A stretch of DNA of 5,276 nt from Crocinitomicaceae bacterium (GTDB lineage: Bacteria > Bacteroidota > Bacteroidia > Flavobacteriales_D > Crocinitomicaceae). The stretch lies in contig JAHEMP010000179.1 of the NCBI GenBank assembly GCA_024643585.1, forward strand, positions 1-5,276, given 5' to 3'. The translations under genes were made by a program, and so were the position numbers. Below the pieces are notes generated by a model. That model did not search any database and had not been told where the DNA came from. It saw nothing but the letters and a program-made list of their open reading frames with translations. Positions 1 to 5,276 of the stretch are shown here, in pieces (positions within the stretch are counted from its first letter, which is position 1; each line of letters opens with the position of its first letter).

Positions 1-921
1 AATAAAGCCTGGTAAAAAAGCGTTTAGGGTTTTTATTTCTCTATCCACACCAAGCGTATCCATCAAAGTTTCACTGTTTTGAATAGAAAAGGTACTATCT
101 CCAATAATTTGATTGAATTTCAACCCAGAAAAATTGTAGGTTGAATCAGCTTCGTATTGGGTGACATTTTTAACAGACATAAACCCAATATTCTTTATTT
201 GAATTTGGAAAAACGCTTGACTTTCGTTTAACCATCTAACAGGTATTCGAAAATCAGCATCCAAACCTAATCCCCAACCTTTATTAAATTTCTGACCTTC
301 TGTGAATCTAAATCGTCCACCCAAATCTAATTCTAAATTTGACGCTGTGCTATCCATTATTAGTTCGCCTGAACGAACATAGGCGTCAGAGATGGAATTA
401 ATGTTGTAATAATTTATACCAAAATTACTCTTGGTTTTTTTATCAATGAAACCAATACCAATTTTTTGAAATGTTAAGGCGTTTCCTTGTGTACCTGAAA
501 ACTTAGCCGTGTCGCCTAAAAAAGACGAATTCCCGTTGAATACAAGATCAAAGAAATCCTTTGAGTAGGCCGCAGAGATATAATTGTAGTAACCACCCCT
601 GACATAATACCCAAATTTATCCTGGTTGAAAATTCTTGTTTTGTAATCCCTAAATTCAATTTCTCCAGAAGCTTCGGAACCAATTTTATTTTGAGCGGAA
701 TGACTATTCAAACTTCTTAATTTCATGTCCGGATCTATATATCCACCGTACAAGAGTTTTTTGGTCAGTTCATTTCTGATAGATGTACTGCCATAGTCCA
801 AGATACAAGTACCAATTATTTCAAAATTGTATATTGAGGTGTCCATTTGAATTGGCAATGAATGCTGAGAATATACCTTCCCTGCTAAAACAAAAAATAG
901 AACTAGAATTAGCTTATTCAT
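1..921 (-). CDS. Probable outer-membrane beta-barrel protein, DUF5723-like (3' end beyond window)
   Basis: This reading frame is open for 307 codons from an ATG at 921 to the window edge, so the C-terminus is missing. Residues 1-18 form a signal peptide (charged MNK, hydrophobic LILVLFFVLAG, then VYS before Gln19), which predicts export. The mature part is rich in alternating polar/aromatic strands and in Gly, Tyr and Phe, for example around GYYVRGGYYNYIS (104-116), FFDLVFNGNSSFLG (123-136) and GWGLGLDADF (215-224). This is what transmembrane beta-strands of a porin-like barrel look like. The order 'DxFxLxFxGN', then a late 'IKNIGFMS' segment (242-249) followed by 'YNFSGLKF' (262-269), recalls the Bacteroidota DUF5723 family; that match is from memory, not a search. 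The start overlaps the stop of the upstream lipoprotein gene by 8 bases, so the two are probably translationally coupled and may act together at the outer membrane. The substrate or role is unknown. Export and barrel nature are fairly secure; the family name is tentative. Confidence 0.72.
   Translation of the reverse strand, partial: MNKLILVLFFVLAGKVYSQHSLPIQMDTSIYNFEIIGTCILDYGSTSIRNELTKKLLYGGYIDPDMKLRSLNSHSAQNKIGSEASGEIEFRDYKTRIFNQDKFGYYVRGGYYNYISAAYSKDFFDLVFNGNSSFLGDTAKFSGTQGNALTFQKIGIGFIDKKTKSNFGINYYNINSISDAYVRSGELIMDSTASNLELDLGGRFRFTEGQKFNKGWGLGLDADFRIPVRWLNESQAFFQIQIKNIGFMSVKNVTQYEADSTYNFSGLKFNQIIGDSTFSIQNSETLMDTLGVDREIKTLNAFLPGFI
914..921 (-). promoter_or_regulatory. Stop/start overlap ATGAATAA between lipoprotein and barrel genes
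   Basis: Read on the minus strand, the eight bases ATGAATAA contain the start codon of the barrel gene and, in a different frame, the TAA stop of the lipoprotein gene. The preceding bases (CAATACGAGACAAAAT) hold no strong Shine-Dalgarno site. Initiation on the barrel message therefore probably depends on ribosomes finishing the lipoprotein. The overlap itself is directly visible; coupling is inferred. Confidence 0.75.
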
Positions 922-2500
922 ATTTTGTCTCGTATTGAAGGTTCATTCTCAATTTGCAGCCTAAAAAGCACTTTTCATTGAGCCATACAGAAGAATTATT
1001 CATTGTGGCAGGATCTGGCGTGTCAAATTTTGCTGTAACGATAATTTTCTTGCTATTTGCAATCGTTTTAAAATCCTCCTCATTTATAGACCAGATAATA
1101 TTGCTACCCATCACCTGAATTCCTGAACTTGACATTACGCCAAAAAGCCCTGATTCGATTTTCTCGTATTGAGGAAGTGCGAAAATCACATTTCCGTAGT
1201 CATCAATCAATTCAAGCATTAGCTGACCTTGAATGGGGAAAGCGTTTTGTAAATCAATAATTATTTCCCCTGAACGCGCTTGGTTTAACTGTTTGCTAAT
1301 ATTGGATAAGTTTAAGTTAAAAGTATCTTTTATCGTAAAATTGTCAAGCGCAAATCCAAGTGGCATCGTTAAATTCAAATCTAACTTAACCGCACTGTTT
1401 GGGAAAAATTCATTCCAAGATCCAGAAATGTTTCCAAGTGGATTTAATTCAAACTCATACACCAACTTGAGTTTTGGCCCGGCATTTTCTAAAAAATATT
1501 TGATATTGCTATTTGAAGTTTGGAAATTGTAATTCGTTTCTGAAGGACTCAAACTCGACCAGCTTCCAGATGCTGCATTTACGTTTTGAGGAACATTCAT
1601 TTGATTTGACGTTAAAGAAGTTGATGTCCCGTTGGCTTTCGTTGTTACAACTTCTTTCAAAATTATCCTCCCCTGCGCTTTAATTCCGTTGGAGAGGTTC
1701 AAATTTAAATTTAAACTCGGAAGGTCGATAGATCCATCAATCCATTTGGCTAAAAAGGCCACATCGGTTTCTACTGTGTCTGAAAATACTTGCTGACCGA
1801 AATATCCTTTCGCGTATTCCAGCTTAATATTTTTTATTGTTGCATATACTTGTGTAACGTATGCACTAGTGCTAGTTACTGGAGGTCCATTTGGGTCGGA
1901 TGTAACTGTAATTTTTGAAAGTAATTTATTATTCCCTCCACCGGTTAACCCAGACAAGTCCATCTGAGAACCGGCTAAGTCAATGTTTTTTGTTCCAGAG
2001 GTGGGGTTAGAAAGAGACCCAGCCTCAACTGCTAAATTAGCAGAAACCACTACTCCATTTTTTTTAACTCCCGGTAATTCTATTGTACAAAAAACTTTTG
2101 TTGGATATGGGTTTTTCAATAAAATTTCTATTTGACCATTTTTTAGATTAATTTTTGTCAATTCAATGGGGTCAAGATTCAAATCTCTTTCCTCAGTTTG
2201 ATTTACAAATGAATAACCTGGGGGAACATTTATTGTTGTTCCAATAGAAAAATTATTTTGCAGTGTTGTATCGGGAATACCCACAATTGAGTTTAAATCG
2301 AAACGAAATAGTTCTCTTTTTAAATTAACATCATAATAACCAGCAGAATTAACGCTCAAGGTTGAGTCATTCACCCAATCCATAAGTGTTAAAGTGTCAT
2401 TAATTAGTGGAGCAGACCAGTCGCTATTCCATCTTGTTGCCTCTTTTCTGCAAGATGAAAAGATTAGTGAAACAAGAAAAATGAAAATAAGTTTGTTCAT
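914..2500 (-). CDS. Secreted lipoprotein of unknown function, beta-rich
   Basis: This is a complete 528-residue frame. The N-terminus has Lys3, a hydrophobic stretch (residues 4-14) and a lipobox-like IFSSC with Cys17 as the predicted lipidated residue, so the mature protein should sit in a membrane, most likely the outer membrane. After Cys17 comes RKEATR, a charged stretch that could matter for surface exposure in Bacteroidota, although it is not a clean match to known export signals. The rest is low in helix formers and rich in Asn, Ser, Thr and Leu, with alternating strands such as LNLNLNLSN (263-271) and LDLNLTMPLGF (373-383). A motif of the form G-x-I-x-I-x-L-x-N-x-[YF]-P followed by E-L appears twice (residues 121-144 and 410-433), suggesting a duplicated beta-sandwich domain. 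A CFLGC cysteine pair (511-515) lies near the C-terminus. I do not recognise the family. The gene lies 46 bp after the thiolase gene and overlaps the next barrel gene, so it is probably part of one operon and a partner of the barrel protein. Confidence 0.85.
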   Translation of the reverse strand: MNKLIFIFLVSLIFSSCRKEATRWNSDWSAPLINDTLTLMDWVNDSTLSVNSAGYYDVNLKRELFRFDLNSIVGIPDTTLQNNFSIGTTINVPPGYSFVNQTEERDLNLDPIELTKINLKNGQIEILLKNPYPTKVFCTIELPGVKKNGVVVSANLAVEAGSLSNPTSGTKNIDLAGSQMDLSGLTGGGNNKLLSKITVTSDPNGPPVTSTSAYVTQVYATIKNIKLEYAKGYFGQQVFSDTVETDVAFLAKWIDGSIDLPSLNLNLNLSNGIKAQGRIILKEVVTTKANGTSTSLTSNQMNVPQNVNAASGSWSSLSPSETNYNFQTSNSNIKYFLENAGPKLKLVYEFELNPLGNISGSWNEFFPNSAVKLDLNLTMPLGFALDNFTIKDTFNLNLSNISKQLNQARSGEIIIDLQNAFPIQGQLMLELIDDYGNVIFALPQYEKIESGLFGVMSSSGIQVMGSNIIWSINEEDFKTIANSKKIIVTAKFDTPDPATMNNSSVWLNEKCFLGCKLRMNLQYETKYE

Positions 2501-2546
2501 ACTATACTACTAACGAAAGATTCAAAGAATCAGTTGTGTTTTTTTA

Positions 2547-3755
2547 TTATGCTCGCTCAATTATTACAGCGTATCCTTGCCCTACTCCTATGCACATTGT
2601 AACTAAAGCGTATCTTTTATTTGTCTTTTGCAACTCAATAGCTGCTGAATGAAGAATTCTTGCACCCGTCATACCTAAAGGATGCCCTAATGAAATTGCC
2701 CCTCCATTTGGATTTATCCTAGGATCATTATCTTCAAGTCCCATTTTTCTCGTACAGGCTAAAACTTGTGCTGCAAATGCTTCATTTAATTCTAAAATGT
2801 CCATTTCTTTTAATGTTAAACCGGAACGCTTTAGTATTTTTTCAGAGGCATATACAGGCCCAATCCCCATTATTCTTGGTTCAACTCCTGCCACAGCACC
2901 GCCAACAATTCTAGCTAAAGGTTTAAAATTGTGCGATTTAACCGCTTCTCCGGAAGCAATTAACAAAGCCGCTGCACCATCATTCAAACCTGACGCGTTA
3001 CCAGCTGTAACTGTCCCATCCTTTCTAAAAGCAGGCCTTAAACTAGACAATGTTTCTAAGGTCGTTGAAGGTCGAGCAAATTCATCTTTAGAAAAAACCA
3101 AGTCCTCTTTTTTTCTTTGCGGAATGTGCACGGGTACAATCTCTTCATCAAATCGGCCATTTGAAATTGCTTTTGCTGCTTTTTCCTGTGACCAAACTGA
3201 AAATCTATCTTGAGACTCTCTATCTATCGAATACATTTCCGCCAAATTCTCTGCTGTATCTCCCATTCCGTCGACACCATAAAGCTCTTCCATTTTTGGA
3301 TTTATAAACCTCCAACCGAAAGCAGAATCGTACATTTTCGCATCTCTTCCGAAGGCAGAGGATGTCTTTGAAATTACCCATGGTCCTCTGGTCATATTTT
3401 CCACGCCACCAGAAATATAAATGTCACCCGCGCCATCCTTAATTGCTCTTGCAGCATTTATAGTCGCTGCCATTCCAGAGGCACAAAGTCTATTAACCGT
3501 TTCTCCAGCTAACTCAAAAGGAAGTCCAGAAAGCAAACCTGCCATTCTAGCGACATTTCTATTGTCTTCTCCAGCCTGATTAGCACATCCGAAAATAACA
3601 TCTTCAATTAATTTCGGGTCAAATTGAGAATTTCTTGAAATCAATTCCTTAATAACTAGGGCTCCCATATCGTCTGGTCTTACGCTAGCCAAAGTGCCAC
3701 CAAAATTTCCAATCGGTGTTCTCACACCGTCAACTATATATATATCTTTTGACAT
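2547..3755 (-). CDS. pcaF: Acetyl-CoA C-acyltransferase, 3-oxoadipyl-CoA thiolase type (PcaF/PaaJ-like)
   Basis: This cytoplasmic thiolase of 402 residues has the usual length for the family. Thiolases of this class split a 3-oxoacyl-CoA with CoA into acetyl-CoA and a shortened acyl-CoA; PcaF/PaaJ members act on 3-oxoadipyl-CoA to give succinyl-CoA and acetyl-CoA at the end of the beta-ketoadipate and phenylacetate pathways. All catalytic signatures are intact: nucleophile Cys91 in NRLCASGMA, the NEAFAAQ box (324-330), His358 in GGAISLGHPLGMTGAR (351-366), and the second catalytic cysteine Cys388 in MCIGVGQG (387-394). Segments such as GCANQAGEDNRNVARMA (56-72), YGVDGMGDTAENLAE (159-173) and AGVEPRIMGIGPV (289-301) closely follow the PaaJ/PcaF pattern as I remember it from E. 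coli PaaJ. No other aromatic-degradation gene is visible here, so a general beta-oxidation or ketoacyl-CoA role (FadA-like) remains possible. The ATG at 3755 gives the canonical N-terminus MSKDIYIVDGVRTPIG. It heads a leftward unit with envelope genes, probably transcribed from a promoter just upstream. Confidence 0.95.
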   Translation of the reverse strand: MSKDIYIVDGVRTPIGNFGGTLASVRPDDMGALVIKELISRNSQFDPKLIEDVIFGCANQAGEDNRNVARMAGLLSGLPFELAGETVNRLCASGMAATINAARAIKDGAGDIYISGGVENMTRGPWVISKTSSAFGRDAKMYDSAFGWRFINPKMEELYGVDGMGDTAENLAEMYSIDRESQDRFSVWSQEKAAKAISNGRFDEEIVPVHIPQRKKEDLVFSKDEFARPSTTLETLSSLRPAFRKDGTVTAGNASGLNDGAAALLIASGEAVKSHNFKPLARIVGGAVAGVEPRIMGIGPVYASEKILKRSGLTLKEMDILELNEAFAAQVLACTRKMGLEDNDPRINPNGGAISLGHPLGMTGARILHSAAIELQKTNKRYALVTMCIGVGQGYAVIIERA

Positions 3756-3776
3756 TGCTATATTCTAAAATTCAAA

Positions 3777-3784
3777 CAAAAATA
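3777..3784 (-). promoter_or_regulatory. Candidate -7 promoter element for the thiolase unit
   Basis: On the minus strand these bases read TATTTTTG, matching every fixed position of the Bacteroidota sigma-A -7 consensus TAnnTTTG. The implied transcript start would leave a leader of about 15 nt before the ATG at 3755. A TTTG that could serve as the -33 element (3810-3813 on the minus strand) is about 25 bp further upstream, somewhat farther than the usual spacing of about 20 bp. The match is visible; activity is inferred. Confidence 0.5.
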
Positions 3785-3789
3785 ATCAA

Positions 3790-3813
3790 TTTGTAAGTTA
3801 TGTAAGGTACAAA
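3790..3813. promoter_or_regulatory. Inverted repeat TTTGTA-N12-TACAAA, possible operator
   Basis: Perfect 6-bp arms lie at 3790-3795 and 3808-3813 with a 12-bp spacer, immediately upstream of the thiolase -7 element. The site covers the zone where a -33 element and a repressor would sit. In AT-rich intergenic DNA a repeat of this size can arise by chance, so the operator role is speculative. Confidence 0.25.
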
Positions 3814-3834
3814 GCCTGAAATAGCAGATGTTAA

Positions 3835-3850
3835 TAACTTCCGAAAGTTA
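3835..3850. promoter_or_regulatory. Inverted repeat TAACTT-CCGA-AAGTTA, possible operator
   Basis: Perfect 6-bp arms lie around a 4-bp centre, ending nine bases before the candidate -7 element of the TPR gene, where the -33 region would fall. The arm AAGTTA recurs at 3795-3800, giving three copies of the hexamer (counting both strands) between the two divergent genes. It could bind a dimeric regulator; no regulator gene is visible in the window. Confidence 0.3.
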
Positions 3851-3859
3851 AATAGGCAT

Positions 3860-3867
3860 AATCTTTG
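3860..3867 (+). promoter_or_regulatory. Candidate -7 promoter element for the TPR gene
   Basis: The bases AATCTTTG match TAnnTTTG at five of six fixed positions, and a preceding T makes it TAATCTTTG. Transcription would start near 3873-3875, leaving a leader of about 25 nt before the ATG at 3899. No TTG -33 element is seen at the expected distance; the inverted repeat at 3835-3850 lies there instead. Confidence 0.45.
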
Positions 3868-3898
3868 TATTTTGGTGGGTTGTAATAAAACCAAAAAC

Positions 3899-4993
3899 AT
3901 GAAAAAAAAGCTTACCACAATCTGTTTGGTGCTTTTATGCAGTTGTTTAGCAAAGGCTCAAGAGGAGTTGACGCCAGCTGAACAAGCATACAAAGATTCC
4001 ATTTCAGGTTTAAATGAATTGAACGCGGCAATCGCTGAATCACAAGAGGCCTATAATCGAGGAATTCAAAAGTTTTCATCCAAAGATTATTCTGGAGCGT
4101 TGAAAGAGTTTACAGTATCAATTAGTGTTGACCCCAATTTTACCGCCGCCTATTACAACAAGGCAGTCGCAGAAAATGAATTGGAGAAATACAAAGAGGC
4201 AACCAAAACGCTTGACAAACTTTTGGAATTGGATCCTGGTTACTCCAAAGCTTATTTTCAGCGCGGAAGATCCCATCAGGGTTTGAACGATTATTTAAAC
4301 TCAGAAAAGGACTATGAAAAGTCAATTCAAATCGACCCTAAAAATCCAAAAGCGTATTATAATTATGCGACTTTAAAGTTCTTGCAACAAGACTATGCAG
4401 GTGCTATTTCCAATTTCACTAAAACAATTGATTTGGATGAAAATTTTGCCTTTGCCTACAACGACAGAGGAAGCTGCTACAGAATGATGGAACAGTACCC
4501 AAAAGCTATCGTCGAATACGAAATGGCATTAAAGAAAAATCCAAATTTGACCTTTGTGCTGAACAATTTGGGAACCACAAAGAAAAAGACAAAGGATTAC
4601 ACTGGAGCGATTGCAGCTTTTAATCGCGCTATTTCAATTGATGGGAATTATTATTATGCCTATAATAATAGAGGGGCAACTTTATTAGAGCAGGGAAAGG
4701 TAGATGATGCGGAAAGAGATTTTATAAAAGCTTTAAGTATCAAATCCGACTATGCACCAGCAAATTGCAATTTATCTGGAGTCTACTTTAAAAAGAAAGA
4801 CTATAAAAAAGCTTTTGACTTCGCTGACAAGGCGATTAAAGCAGATAAGAACTATGCGAATGCATATGTAAATCGAGGAATGGCATCCGAAATGCTCAGG
4901 AATCAAAATGATGCTTGCGAAGATTGGCACAAAGCTAAAGAACTAGGAAATACAGTCGGAAAACAATATTATGCTGGAAATTGCAACGATTAA
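3899..4993 (+). CDS. Exported tetratricopeptide-repeat protein with nine TPRs
   Basis: This is a 364-residue protein from the ATG at 3899. An in-frame TTG at 3872 would add nine residues, but it coincides with the likely transcript start and would put a poor leader before the signal peptide, so I reject it. Residues 1-20 are a signal peptide (MKKK, hydrophobic LTTICLVLLCSCL, cleavage after AKA); C16 within LCSC leaves lipidation as a weaker alternative. After a linker (21-47), nine 34-residue TPR units run from 48 to 353 without insertion or deletion: they start at 48, 82, 116, 150, 184, 218, 252, 286 and 320. Most show AYxNxG early, DY..A in the middle and a closing DPN-like turn. The last unit carries NDACEDWHKAKELG and the protein ends YYAGNCND, so Cys340 and Cys362 could form a disulfide cap. 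TPR solenoids bind partner proteins, so a periplasmic scaffold is likely; the partner is unknown. The next gene starts 10 bp downstream, indicating an operon. Confidence 0.9.
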   Translation: MKKKLTTICLVLLCSCLAKAQEELTPAEQAYKDSISGLNELNAAIAESQEAYNRGIQKFSSKDYSGALKEFTVSISVDPNFTAAYYNKAVAENELEKYKEATKTLDKLLELDPGYSKAYFQRGRSHQGLNDYLNSEKDYEKSIQIDPKNPKAYYNYATLKFLQQDYAGAISNFTKTIDLDENFAFAYNDRGSCYRMMEQYPKAIVEYEMALKKNPNLTFVLNNLGTTKKKTKDYTGAIAAFNRAISIDGNYYYAYNNRGATLLEQGKVDDAERDFIKALSIKSDYAPANCNLSGVYFKKKDYKKAFDFADKAIKADKNYANAYVNRGMASEMLRNQNDACEDWHKAKELGNTVGKQYYAGNCND

Positions 4994-5003
4994 GCTAAAT
5001 CAA

Positions 5004-5276
5004 ATGAAAAATATACTAATAACACTCTCCATTATAAGTACTAGCTTATTTGGAATAGCCCAAAATATAGAATTCAAATCGTCAAATTTTAAATCTGACA
5101 AAGAAGGTTACAAAAATGCAACTGAGGAACTAGACAAAGGCGACGAATACTATAAAATAGCCAACGAAGCTTTGTTCGAAGTAAAACCACTTGGAATTAA
5201 TTATGAAATGGCTTTGAAACATTATTCGAATGCTCAAAAATTCAATCCCAATAGCGCAACTTTAAATTTTAAAATT
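5004..5276 (+). CDS. N-terminus of exported TPR/OmpA-family-like protein (3' end beyond window)
   Basis: An ATG at 5004, 10 bp after the stop of the TPR gene, opens a frame that stays open for 91 codons to the window edge. MKN plus the hydrophobic ILITLSIISTSLFGIA ending before Gln20 is a signal peptide. The mature start, IEFKSSNFKSDKEGYKNA (22-39), then a helical segment and YEMALKHYSNAQKFNPNSATLNFKI (67-91), resembles the opening of flavobacterial proteins in which TPRs precede a PD40 beta-propeller and a C-terminal OmpA peptidoglycan-binding domain, the architecture also seen in PorE of the type IX secretion and gliding machinery. Only a partial TPR (about 66-91) is visible, so the PD40 and OmpA domains are predicted from memory of the family, not seen. 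The close spacing to the upstream TPR gene suggests co-transcription and a shared role at the periplasm/outer membrane. Confidence 0.7.
   Translation, partial: MKNILITLSIISTSLFGIAQNIEFKSSNFKSDKEGYKNATEELDKGDEYYKIANEALFEVKPLGINYEMALKHYSNAQKFNPNSATLNFKI

Noticed and set aside
1233..1532. 99-codon plus-strand open frame
   Set aside because: It lies wholly antisense to the lipoprotein gene, has no recognisable motif or credible leader, and its composition is what the reverse strand of that gene would give.
2519..2531. Hairpin GATTC-AAA-GAATC between the thiolase and lipoprotein genes as a terminator
   Set aside because: The stem has only 5 bp and is not followed by a U-tract in the leftward direction of transcription; the T7 run at 2539-2545 lies on the wrong side.
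2797..3213. 138-codon plus-strand open frame
   Set aside because: It is antisense to the well-supported thiolase coding sequence and shows no domain, so it is a shadow frame.
3735..3745. TATATATATAT tract in the thiolase N-terminal codons as a phase-variation repeat
   Set aside because: It has only five and a half dinucleotide units and encodes ordinary conserved residues (DIYIVDG); too short to expect slippage.
3870..3896. Leader hairpin TTTTGG-N15-CCAAAA before the TPR start codon
   Set aside because: The predicted transcript start falls inside the 5' arm, so the stem would not fully form in the RNA, and with a 15-nt loop it is weak.
3872..3898. Upstream TTG start for the TPR protein
   Set aside because: The nine extra residues (MVGCNKTKN) precede a textbook signal peptide, and the TTG overlaps the predicted transcript start; the ATG at 3899 fits better.
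3902..3909. A8 homopolymer just after the TPR start codon as a slippage site
   Set aside because: AAA AAA AAG lysine codons are routine in AT-rich signal peptides, and nothing else points to frame switching.
4140..4325. 61-codon minus-strand open frame
   Set aside because: It is antisense to TPR units 2-4, which are clearly coding; no signal or motif is present.

Overview
The window looks like chromosomal DNA from a Bacteroidota bacterium, probably Flavobacteriales. The base composition is AT-rich by eye. The gene starts lack clear Shine-Dalgarno sites and have A/T-rich leaders. There are Bacteroidota-type -7 promoter elements (TAnnTTTG). Secreted proteins carry short signal peptides ending in '..AQ' or '..YSQ', and one lipoprotein has an 'SSC' lipobox. 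A family such as Crocinitomicaceae is a guess from the style of the envelope proteins and has not been demonstrated.

The layout is two divergent transcription units either side of a 143-bp intergenic region (3756-3898). Leftward (minus strand) come a complete thiolase of the PcaF/PaaJ type (3755-2547), a 46-bp gap, a 528-residue lipoprotein of unknown function (2500-914), and the first 307 codons of a probable outer-membrane beta-barrel protein, DUF5723-like (921-1, cut by the window edge). The barrel start overlaps the lipoprotein stop by 8 bases. Rightward (plus strand) come an exported protein with nine tetratricopeptide repeats (3899-4993) and, 10 bp later, the first 91 codons of an exported protein resembling the N-terminus of flavobacterial TPR/PD40/OmpA proteins (5004-5276, cut by the window edge).

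The leftward lipoprotein and barrel are probably co-translated and may form one outer-membrane complex. The thiolase at the head of that unit is a cytoplasmic enzyme of acyl-CoA breakdown with no obvious link to them, so their co-transcription may be incidental. The rightward pair looks like a periplasmic TPR scaffold with a peptidoglycan- or outer-membrane-associated partner.

I see no RNA gene, mobile element, CRISPR array or origin. Nothing here proves a new system. The best leads are the lipoprotein/barrel pair, an internally duplicated motif in the lipoprotein, the regular TPR solenoid next to an OmpA-type gene, and a repeated hexamer with two inverted repeats in the divergent promoter region.
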